37,979 bases of DNA, from contig UZAN01041107.1 of assembly GCA_900618425.1 (NCBI GenBank), positions 25,873 to 63,851 of the forward strand, given 5' to 3'. The notes under the pieces were generated by a model. That model was not told the origin of the DNA and made no database searches. It worked only from the letters and a program-made list of their open reading frames with translations. The position numbers were made by a program, and so were the translations under genes. Source of the stretch: Echinostoma caproni (Eukaryota > Platyhelminthes > Trematoda > Plagiorchiida > Echinostomatidae). Shown piece after piece: positions 11,111-20,099 of the stretch (position 1 is the first letter of the stretch; each line of letters begins with the position of its first letter).

Positions 11111-14100
11111 TATATTCTCCTGTGCTCGTCGAAAACACTACATTATTTTTTTTACCTACATGGACTAACTGTGATCTTATGAATCGTGTTCCGAACCCAA
11201 AGTTTAGAAACTCCATGGGATTTGATAAGCGATATCTTTGTAAGTTTTTCCCATAATAAATTTTAAATTTGAATTTAACCTCGACTTACCATCCTTTAGT
11301 CCACACCCGCAATGCTTCAGCTACGACCCGTAGTCTTTTAGTCTCGATGCACAAACATAAATCATACCACTGTATCCGAGTCAAACGAAAATGTATCGGA
11401 ATATTCTGAGGTCAACGAATGATGAAACATTTTATTTTCTACGATCGTTGATGTTGCAAAGCTTAGTAAGGAAATGAGATGTAACAGTGGTACGTTGCAC
11501 TACATGTTGCTTGGAGGTTTAAACGGTGTACCCGTACCGTCCATTTGACACATCGTACAGCTTCAGTGTTTCCGTCTAACGTGCGATACTCCTGAGTAGA
11601 ATTCCCAAATGTAACACAAGCGGTACATTATTTTGCATTCATAAGCCCTGAAGTAAATCAAAAAGTGATACCACAAAAAAGTAAATTCTTATTGTTCCGT
11701 ATCTCCACTTAAAGTGAACTCTATTCATGAGAGATAGATACATTAACAGAATAAAGTTATTAAACACCGTTCACAAAAATATACCCGAAATACCATCATC
11801 AGTCTATTCTCACTCCAGCACTTGACATCATTACCACGGTTAAGGCTCAATAATTACGGGTTTCGTCCAAAGCTTGATGGGGAAAGGTCATATTGTTATT
11901 TAGGGCAGCACAGGTTAGGCACCTGTGCACTGGTATCGAAAATCCAGGAATAACAAGATCTGCTAATGAATGCTACGATTGTGCTTAAAACATAGGAATG
12001 GCGGGGAAAATATAAGGCCGCCCCATCTGGATTCGATCCAGAGACAAAACCGGTAAGAATTAATTACCATCGAAACTGAAAAACTCATAAAACAGGCCGC
12101 GGTTGTAGTTCGAAGTTGGCATAAAAAGTTATTACTTGATTATAACTTATCTGTTATTTCAAATTTGCTCTGTGGGACTATTCAGACGACTATTAATTAT
12201 TTGTAAATGAAAATCCGAAAACGTTTGCTAAGTCATTTCATTGTTCTCCAGGTTCTCTCTAGTTCTCTAGGTTCTCATAAAGAAACTAATTCTATATGTG
12301 ATTAATATTTGTTCCGTTGATTCATTCATGTCTTGATTAGATGAATCCTCGGTGATTCTGAAGATTCACTAATACATCTAACATGGGGAGGTCGTACCTC
12401 AGAATTCCAAGGAATTCTCCCGAACTCAGCAATGATTTAGTTTCCAGTTAGTCTTCGCCAGCTGCAGTTTCGTTCCAAAAGTTTATGATGCCATCATAAA
12501 AGCAATAAATGGCAATACCAAACTTATATTTAGACGGAGTTGATCATTATTCTACTGTACTTGAATTAAAAACTTCAGACGGGCGAAAGAGAACTCATTA
12601 CGAGGATGGAAACTGAGGCCACTGAAAACCACCAAACCGATATAAATGTGTGTAAAAATGCTAAATTGATAAATTGCATGGGAACCGGGAGGTTTGACAA
12701 CTTATATTTATTGCTTTATTAAGTTGTTAGTTTATCACTCTGACGGGTACACAACTCAGCGACCACCGAAACAAGATAGATAACGTGAGATAATAGTCGA
12801 CAGTACGGTGTTACCATGGGATATGACGTTGTTACGGGACAGTATAATATTGCTTACAGCAAATTTTAACTTAAGGCTTACTAATTTCAAGAACCCTCCG
12901 GGAGGCTTCGCATAACAACTGTCTCCTTTCTATATAATCACTGTATATCATTCAATCTCATATTAAGCAGTCTTGCATTTACAATATTTGGATCATTGCA
13001 CTTGGGAGGCTGTTATCCCGCCTGTCCAGTTAGTTTCCTGTGATCTGAGAACATAATACACCAACTTTAGGACTCGTTCTGATAACCAAAATGGATTTCA
13101 GAACACCGCCCTTTAGTGGCTTGGGCACATATCAGTCATGCTTCCCCGACCCTTTCGTACTGCACGCTGTTCCAGACTTGGGGCAATGGTTGACGATATT
13201 CATAAAACGTTTTGGTGTGAACCAGTCAAAGAATGAGGACACTGTTATCATTCGTTATTCCGAAATCAGAAATAGTAAGATTTAGGTCACAGACTTCGTT
13301 TAGAGATGCTCATGTCTCGTAAGGTTAGTCATGCACCGATCCACACACAAACATAAAAAGTATATAAAACAGTGTATATTTACGCAGTTACACAGTATGC
13401 TTACCATTCTGTTATCACTTCTCACGTTTGTATTCCCGCACCATCTAGCATCACAGAGGAGCTCTAGCGGTTGGTTCCATAACAAGGTTTCAATATAGTT
13501 ACTGGTGTTCACAATCTTCAATCGAAATCGCAGGAAACACTCAGGTGGTGATTCATTAAACTTCGATTTTTGCTGACCAGTCATCATCATTACGCATTAT
13601 TCTCAATTCAATAAACCAAAAAAAGAATAGGACCGATTGTCCGGTCTATATTCACATATAAGCGTGTCTGAAGCTCAGGCGGACCGTGGTTGCGATCTCG
13701 TATACAAAAAGGGCAAATGCAGAAAATATGCATAATTATGCATAATTAATAAAATAAATGCGTATCACAAATCCGTGATGTATGTAGGTCTGTTTCAGAT
13801 TACAATAAAATAAGTTCAGAATTGTTTGACACCATACATCATTGCAACTCCATCCACGGTCTGGAAATTCTTTGAGATATGATTAGTTGTATTCTCTGAA
13901 CAATTCGCGGATGGTATTTTGCGAAAAGGAAGTCTGTTCGTTATGTATTTGGATGGGAGAGTTTCAGTAACTTGTAAGTATGCTCATATTGCTGCCACTC
14001 TGGGAGTGCCAACAGCTAGACGGAGAACGATTCACGTATTTGCTGACAGGCAAAAGTACCTCCGTTTGGAGTGACGTGAGACGAACATTAATACACAATA

Positions 14101-14339
14101 CGTGATGGGTACTCACAGAATTTCAAAACAGGTGACCACTCCCGGCTTTTTGTTCCCTCCGTTNTGGAATGTGTCCGCACTGGATGAACACCAACGTGTA
14201 GTGAATCCACAACAGCTGTTTCGCTTTCATCGTAAGATATAAAAAGGCTTTGTAACGAGTTTGTTCAATATCGGTGTTTGTATGTGTAGAGGTAAACTGA
14301 CAGAACATAGGTTAATAATCTTTACTCATCCACTCGTAC
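11111..14339. other. AT-rich intergenic stretch downstream of the receptor gene
   Basis: No supported gene apart from the weak exon candidate at 13399-13590. The sequence around 13735-13755 repeats ATGCATAATT. A ten-base inverted repeat-like block (AGAATTCC / GGAATTCT) lies near 12405. An N lies at 14164. A polyadenylation signal for the receptor gene was not seen close downstream on the minus strand. Confidence 0.35.
13399..13590 (-). CDS. Possible exon of an unknown gene
   Basis: A 96-codon minus-strand frame opens with three ATG codons (first at 13588-13590). At about 13399 the minus strand reads ATG|GTAAGC, a strong match to a splice donor, which would end the exon after about 64 residues (through SDNRM). 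Upstream on the minus strand lies a pyrimidine-rich tract (CCTATTCTTTTTTTGG) followed by AG near 13606. No domain was recognised and no neighbouring exon found, so this may be chance. Confidence 0.22.
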
Positions 14340-15302
14340 TCATGGGCTCGCAGATTCACACCACGGACTATGACATAATCGAAATCGGAACAGGTTTCGT
14401 ACAGCATTACGATTTTTTTGTGTTGTGCAGAACATCACACATGGATTGAGGCAATAACTCAACACAATAAAGCTCAGTCCCAGTTGATGCACCAGAGAAC
14501 CGGGTTCGTGTGTAGATCGATTGTAAAACACCAGCAAATAGTTAATTTTGTCTGGTAGATAAAACAGCACAAATATCACGGTCAAGCTGACCGTGTTCAA
14601 TAGTAATGGATACACACGACCGCGTCTGATGGCAATACGCGACTTTGAAAAATATAGTCGCGAATTGGTGAGATGACACAAAATGAACACATGTACAGTG
14701 ACCACCACGATGGTGGGTAGAATGTATGTGAATAGTATCCAAATAACGAAATGCATCCGAGCCTGATGAAATGTCCAAATATCCGACCAATCCCAGTGCC
14801 AAACACAATGTCCATTGATGTATTGACGATTAAATGGGATTGGTAAGTAGACCACAAACACCATGAAAAATAAATGTATCAGGCTGTACTGATAAAATCG
14901 CGATCGTTGCATCATATTTGGCCTTCGATTATAGCAAACAAGCAAACGATCGATTGATAAACAGACCAGATTGTGTTCACTGAGTACCGAGCCTAGCCAA
15001 AATAAGCTGTTCCCTGACCACAAATGACACCAGCCTTGGTCAATGAACTGGTTGCCGGATTTTAAGGCAGAGGGAAGCAACTGAGATAAAAAAACGACAA
15101 AACAACTAGTTCCGTCAAACAAGCACTGATTTCGTAACAGAATTGTGGTTGAACGCGAAGCGATTTTTGAGCGGTACAAAACGCACATTCCGATCACATT
15201 TGTGCCGACCCCAACCAGGCCCAGTATTCCCATCAAGATTTGCAGTCCTATCCATAATTGATCCAGTGGATCTGATTTACTGTGAAGCAGTCGGGAGATC
15301 AT
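14340..15302 (-). CDS. Orphan rhodopsin-like GPCR, intronless
   Basis: A 320-residue G-protein-coupled receptor of the plasma membrane. Seven hydrophobic segments are visible at about 17-42, 54-78, 92-123, 139-159, 184-209, 232-258 and 269-292. Rhodopsin-class landmarks are N35 in helix 1, D63 in helix 2, the cysteine pair C92 and C166 expected to bridge helix 3 and the second outer loop, D118-R119 at the end of helix 3, P196 in helix 5, F244 and P250 in helix 6 and N286-P287 in helix 7. Several activation motifs are altered: DRL for DRY, FYLP for CWxP (Tyr in place of the toggle Trp) and NPCVM for NPxxY. The first ATG is at 15302; the codon before it is TTG and an in-frame TAA lies at 15330-15332, which supports this start. 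Stop TGA at 14340-14342. The single exon, short tails and motif set fit flatworm-specific orphan rhodopsins (PROF1/fwRhod types), which is inference. Ligand unknown. A full-length open frame among decayed transposons implies it is maintained. Confidence 0.88.
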   Translation of the reverse strand: MISRLLHSKSDPLDQLWIGLQILMGILGLVGVGTNVIGMCVLYRSKIASRSTTILLRNQCLFDGTSCFVVFLSQLLPSALKSGNQFIDQGWCHLWSGNSLFWLGSVLSEHNLVCLSIDRLLVCYNRRPNMMQRSRFYQYSLIHLFFMVFVVYLPIPFNRQYINGHCVWHWDWSDIWTFHQARMHFVIWILFTYILPTIVVVTVHVFILCHLTNSRLYFSKSRIAIRRGRVYPLLLNTVSLTVIFVLFYLPDKINYLLVFYNRSTHEPGSLVHQLGLSFIVLSYCLNPCVMFCTTQKNRNAVRNLFRFRLCHSPWCESASP

Positions 15303-15975
15303 CAAAGAAGTGAGAAACTCAATGATGATTTACGCACCAAACAAGAGTAGGCCGGACAGGAATTTGTGATTGGTCACAATACTGAACGAGTTCCGACTGG
15401 TCAAACTGCTGAAATTATTCTGATTGGCCATCTATCAATCGTAAATTACTCACTGTTGTCGTGTGTTAGACTTGAAGTTGAACAGAATAGAATTACCAAA
15501 TTGCCCTGCGCTTCGGTTGCATTAAGATACGAGGAACATTTGAGCATACACAGTTTATGGTTGAAAATCAGTGAAACAGCACAGATATACAGAACAAGTA
15601 TATGGATTTTTTCAGTAGTACATTTCTTAATGTCTGAAAATGTTACCCAAATTGTACTCTCTGAAAACGGTTCCAGTTTTATAATAAATTTTCGACAACC
15701 AAGAAAATATTCTCTCAGGACTCACCCTCCCCAAAATACTGTTTGTTTGTTTGTTCGAATATAAAGAAAGTGAAAGTGAAAGAAGACACAAAAGGCACAG
15801 TTCACACGAATACGGTGAATGTTTGTAATTAGAAGGTTATTAGAAAACTAAAAATCAAATCCCACGGGATCTTTGCAAAGTGGTATTCTTAGATGTTGAT
15901 AAAAAATAAGTCGAAAAATATCCCCATTCATTCACGAGTGTTAGACATCTAGTGATTTAACCCCCCATCGAACAA
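15303..15975. other. Receptor upstream region, nothing else recognised
   Basis: On the minus strand this is the 5' flank of the receptor gene. No clear TATA element or 5' exon could be assigned. The plus-strand open frame 15366-15764 has no ATG-initiated domain and is not called. Confidence 0.35.
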
Positions 15976-16090
15976 TTATTTAAAAGAATCAATTGATGAA
16001 GAACAAGCAACATGCAATGGAGGAAATTTTCCGGTACTGAATACTCTAACGCGAAAAGAGTGAGGCCAGTAGTCTGGCCAACTTTTCTGT
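15976..16090 (-). mobile_element. CR1-like LINE C-terminal scrap
   Basis: The last part of a minus-strand frame reads HSFRVRVFSTGKFPPLHV, then SSSIDSFK before a TAA. It aligns with RRHSFALRVCITWN, PPHVV and APTIDSFK at the end of the CR1 copy at 5943-6515. Homology fades above about 16090. A heavily worn fragment, about 35 residues. Confidence 0.55.
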
Positions 16091-16636
16091 TGACATGCTG
16101 GCAAATCCACGGTAATTTTGATTGATAAACCTTGAAACATCATGTCCCATCTATCCACTGCATCAAAAACGGAAGAAGACATGTTACGAGATGGTGACAT
16201 CCCAATGTATCAGTCTTCAATCACTGATATGAAACAAGCAAATACATGTACAGTACAGTGGATTGGTAAATCCCTGATAACAAGAGCGTAAAAAGAAGCA
16301 TAACTTAAATTAAAGGCAAGGTCAAATCCATGAGATGTGCATAGCTAACGTCAACAACATTTGAGCGTAGACATTTACCGTTGCAGTTGGTTAACAGCGG
16401 TCTGAAGAGGAACATGCTTGCATGTCTCCTTGTACTGATATACCAGAAACATGGGTTTGCATAATGTATTCATGGCCATTTAGCTGTATTTGTACACGTG
16501 TATACTGCAGACCAAGTGACTTTTAAGACCAGAGACATAGTAGCTGTGAGACGAAGAGAAGATCGCTAATCTCAACGGACAACACGATACAACAACACAA
16601 AATGTGTGTGTGGGGGGGAAAGATAGTAGCGAGTCG
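16091..16636. other. Spacer; may include 3' sequence of a Penelope-like copy
   Basis: No coding signal. It follows the end of Penelope-like fragment A on the minus strand and may contain that copy's untranslated 3' part. A GT run followed by seven G bases lies at about 16601-16618. Confidence 0.35.
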
Positions 16637-16775
16637 ATCACCAAGGCAATGCTAATGTGACTAACCGTTCACGTTGTTTGTATACGTCGGTCCTGAGAGA
16701 ATGAATGACTAGAGCTTCGGCAAATTTCAGTAACTTTGTGTTTGAATAGCAACATTGCACAACTTATATCCTACA
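16637..16775 (-). mobile_element. Penelope-like element fragment A (end of GIY-YIG domain)
   Basis: The minus strand reads SNTKLLKFAEALVIHSL and ends in RLVTLALPW followed by a stop. This aligns with the C-terminus of fragment B (NDNTRLFKIAKAIAI ... LLITLALPW stop at 16869-16871). At DNA level both ends share TCACCAAGG and a following GTGA-TAAC block. Only about 45 residues remain. It has the same orientation as B and C but is clearly diverged from B, so it is not a recent duplicate. Confidence 0.65.
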
Positions 16776-16868
16776 CGATTCCATTGCATCTCAACTGGTG
16801 CCTACTGCAGACAAATACAGTGTTTGGGAACGGATTACAAAATAAATATTTGTAAATGAAGGGAAGCG

Positions 16869-18470
16869 TCACCAAGGTAAAGCCAAGGTGATTAACAAAT
16901 CTTTTTGTTGGTTTCCAAGTCTTTTTGTTGACAGAATTGGTTTCCATCGGTTGATTGCAATCGCCTTGGCGATCTTAAACAATCTGGTGTTATCATTAGT
17001 AAAAATTACTTGAAATGTTTTCTCGCGATCCACGAGGTGTTGCGTTATCAACAAGGGCTTGGTAATCGAAGAGCTTGGTGGGTTGTAAGCACGGACCTTA
17101 CCAGTTACAGGCTGTGTGGACTCTACCATGTCAACCTTGCGCTGAACCCAGTTCGGAATGTGTTCTAAAACCCGATTACGTAATTGACTTTTTGTTCTGC
17201 CGATGTACGTGTCTCCTCACCCATATTCGAATTGATAGATTACGTTTGAGTTGGTGTACAGGGGTGGGCATTCTTTAACCGGGTATACTCCTTGTCCTGT
17301 GCACAATTCTGGGTTTGTCTGCGTGACAAGTTCGATTGACAGCCGATCGTAACTGTTGATGGATTAGATTAGTTACATCATCACCCGTGAATGGAAGACG
17401 AATCGTGATCTCCAATCTAGACGCTGACGCAACAACGGGCTTTTCAATCTTCAATTTACTGTTTGTCAACAAACTCCTCGGGATAACCATTTCTTATTAA
17501 CGTGTTACGCAAAAGCTGATCTCGTTTGATGTCGTTTCGTCAGTGCTAATTCGACGGGCTCTATCGAATAGGGTACGAACAAGGCCACGTTTATATGCAA
17601 TTGGCACAAAACTTCCAAAGTTCATGTACTAACCTGTCCAAGTTGCTTTGTAATAAACCGATCGTGACATAGTTCCATCTTTTCAAACTTTTGTTCTGTT
17701 CATTTTCCATGCCTTTGAGAATGTTCTTGGTCTGTTTCGTACTGTCCGTGATAGTGAGAATATCATCAATATATCTTCTGTATAGCGTAGTTTGTTTCAG
17801 TAAATTCTGAGCTTGAGATTCCAAGTGTTCCATGAATAAATTCACAAATACCGGTCCCAAAAGGCTTCCCATATCCACACCATCAATTTGTTTATATGCA
17901 TTTCCTTGGAATGTAAATGAGATGTTTGTAGTACACATTAACAAGAGTCTCTCCAAAAGGGAAACAGGTAAAATGATTCCCACTTTATCTCTTTCGACGT
18001 GATCACAAATTATTCGAATAACTTCACAAACAAAAACATTGGTAAATAATGATTGCACGTCCAGCGAAGCCATGTGTTTCTTAGCAATGTTCAGTTGGTC
18101 CCATTGTTTTATCATGTCAAAAGTGTCTTTCACGGTATGTTTCATCAAGGAATTTCTCACTGGCTGTAATACGCTGACAAGCCACTTTGCAAGTTGATAT
18201 TGTGGTGAGTCGCTCGTCGAAAAGATAGGTCTCAGTGGTACACCAGGATTGTGTAATTTTGGTAATCCATACATTTGTGATGAGAGACTTCCTCGTGTCT
18301 TAAGTTTTCGAGCTGGATTCTCCTCGATAAAATGACCCTCCAGAAGGAACTGAACTTCCGTGGCAATCTTTTGCTCCAAATCTTTTGGATCGATCGGGTT
18401 GAAATTTCGTGGAGTCACTCAAAACAGGTTCCATTTTGTGCACATAGTTTGTTCAGTGGAGCAACACTGC
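16869..18470 (-). mobile_element. Penelope-like retroelement B (RT + linker + GIY-YIG), nearly full ORF, broken
   Basis: Minus strand order: an N-terminal stretch (YVHKMEPVLSDSTKFQPD, about 18455-18395), the reverse transcriptase frame (17591-18418), a linker (YKRGLVRTLFDRARRIST; NGYPEEFVDKQ; LPFTGDDVTNLIHQQLRSA), then a GIY-YIG endonuclease region (NVIYQFEYG, stop, GDTYIGRTKSQL; RNRVLEHIPNW; SNTR-like NDNTRLFKIAKA) ending at 16869. This RT plus GIY-YIG layout is characteristic of Penelope-like elements, whose product copies the element RNA into DNA and nicks the target. Breaks: a frameshift near 18395, one just after the RT near 17595, one near 17500, and TGA at 17217-17219 where a cysteine codon is usual before the YIG motif. 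YIGR lies at 17196-17207. Confidence 0.9.
17591..18418 (-). pseudogene. Penelope-like reverse transcriptase core
   Basis: A 275-residue uninterrupted frame. MYGLPKLHNPGVPLRPIFS (residues about 49-67) is the Penelope-specific entry motif. SLDVQSLFTNV (118-128) carries the motif A aspartate D120. QIDGVDMGSLLGPVFVNLF (177-195) is motif B, with L where P is usual in GSPLGP. YRRYIDDIL (213-221) is motif C with both catalytic aspartates at 17762-17773. The core residues are therefore kept although the element as a whole is broken. The frame has no ATG start of its own (it opens after a stop with GTG), consistent with a frameshift from the upstream N-terminal part. It ends early at 17591, where the product would normally continue in a different frame. 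Confidence 0.9.
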
Positions 18471-18559
18471 ACTTTGTGTTTGTGTTGTAGGTGGCTTTGA
18501 ATGCGTGGTTTGGAGTGACACCATGTTTTTGTTCGAATACGTGTTATGCTATCAAAGAT

Positions 18560-19390
18560 CTAACTCTTTTCTGATCATTCGATGAAGTAACGGTTACAAA
18601 CTTGTCGTCTATCGCTTTCTTAAGCCACATCGGGCTGTGGTCGAGCATCCACACTTGAACTGGCAAATACAATTTGATTTGGTGGGGGGGTGGGGGGGTG
18701 GGGGAGGTAATGGTTCTTTCACCGATGTCGTTGGTATGACCGAGTCAACTGCGTAATAGACCCGTCTGACGGCAGAGTTCAACCGCTTGCTGACCAGTTC
18801 ACTCACGTCATCGCCTTTGTGCACTAACTTCAAAAAGCTTTCATTTTGTCGATAGTTATTTGGTTTTATACTTTTGGTGTTGCTTTACTATGCCTAAGTT
18901 GAGTAGCCGGCACTTTACGGTCAGAAGCTGACTTCACCTTCTGACGCACATCTTCCAGGAGATGGTTGCATTTGAAGCTACTTTGACAGACAACCTATTT
19001 GACACAGCTCAGCATGGGTCGACCTTTTCAGATTGTATAATATGGAGTTCAACAAATCTCGTGTAACCGTATTGTGGTAACCTACCTTTTGAAAATGCTT
19101 ATGCCCTTAGTATGTCTGCGGAACAGATGTTTGTGGCTCAAGTAAACAGATGTTTTATAAGCCCATCTTTGTAAGTCACGGGCTCGAAGCTCGAGAACTG
19201 AAGATACTGGCCTATCTATGTTGCTTTTGGGTAAACAAAACGTTCATTGCCATCTGGGAGACTTTTAAATCTGGCATCCTTTAACGCAAAAGAGTTATGT
19301 TTTCTTCTCCTTGAGATACAGAATCGGGTGAATAAGCAGTTAAACGTCTCAAAAGAACTTCAATATGTTCGTCCCCCATGAGACAACGCA
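18560..19390 (-). mobile_element. Penelope-like element fragment C (RT end + linker + start of GIY-YIG)
   Basis: On the minus strand, with stops and frame changes: LPDGNERFVYPKATYIGQYL (end of RT, about 19275-19215; one of these T-stop positions is broken), FEPVTYKDGLIKHLFT (about 19190-19150), TNICSADIL, GYTRFVEL, KLVHKGDDVSELVSKRLNSA (about 18830-18770), a proline run, then NCICQFKCGCSTTARCG, a worn GIY-YIG start. The order equals the second half of element B, which lies directly downstream in the same orientation. Sequence differs from B throughout, so C and B are different copies or subfamilies. An upstream stretch to about 19390 (HIEVLLRRLTAYSP) may also belong to the RT. Confidence 0.75.
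18681..18708 (+). repeat. G-run tract, possible G-quadruplex
   Basis: The plus strand has G runs of 7, 7 and 5 separated by single T bases, flanked by GG pairs. On the minus strand it encodes the proline/histidine run inside Penelope fragment C. Long G runs can be read as four or more G3 tracts and could fold as a quadruplex. Confidence 0.6.
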
Positions 19391-20099
19391 TCCGTCGATT
19401 GGGTGCGGTACTGGCGTGAGTATTGGAGTTTAATTTGTGGTTTCAATGGTATTTTCGCGGCTCTCATCCCCTGGGAACGGTTCTTACGATGCATTGCCCA
19501 ATTGTCGCGCTTGGAATCGAACTGCATCTTCTAGCTGTGGCATTGGTCACTTTTAATGTTTCCTCCTTGCTTAACCAAACGGCTGACTTCACTGTTCTAC
19601 TAACTGATAGTGAGCACTGTGCGATATGCATGCAAGAAGTCTTGTCAAATTGAAACATAGAGAGCTCACGGCAACACATACCTGATTTCGACAGTTGTCA
19701 ATAAGACCGAGAATAAAGCATGAAGAAGACTGAAGGAGAAATGACCATCTACCGTAAGTTCAACTGAAGCTGCAGATCCGAAAGCTTGTTTGGCTTGTTG
19801 TTCAATATCGACCTAGGATTCCTCCTGTTTGAAGCATGATAATTACTCTCCTACACATAGATCCGTTTGCTCACAACAACTGAGCATCAATTCATTTTAG
19901 TATGAATTTGTTTCTTTTATTTTACCCCTCATTGATAATAATGAAAGTTTAATTTATGTCGACCCTAATCATGAATCAGTCGATTTTCTACTTTACCTTG
20001 GTTTAACGAATTTCTCTTTAATTTCCATCAAAGGATATGCCTTGTTGAATCAAGTTACAATTAGCCAGTGTAATATTTTATTCTCTCTAAATAAACGCA
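19391..20099. other. Intergenic spacer, no gene supported
   Basis: A short GC-richer part at 19423-19680 is open in several frames without domains. The rest is AT-rich and blank. Confidence 0.35.

Noticed and set aside
12030..12050. tRNA T-arm-like CTGGATTCGATCCAG
   Set aside because: The loop is two bases short for a tRNA and no D-arm or anticodon arm lies at the right distance on either strand.
14123..14308. Minus frame directly downstream of the receptor stop
   Set aside because: Contains an N, has no domain and lies in what is likely the receptor's 3' untranslated region.
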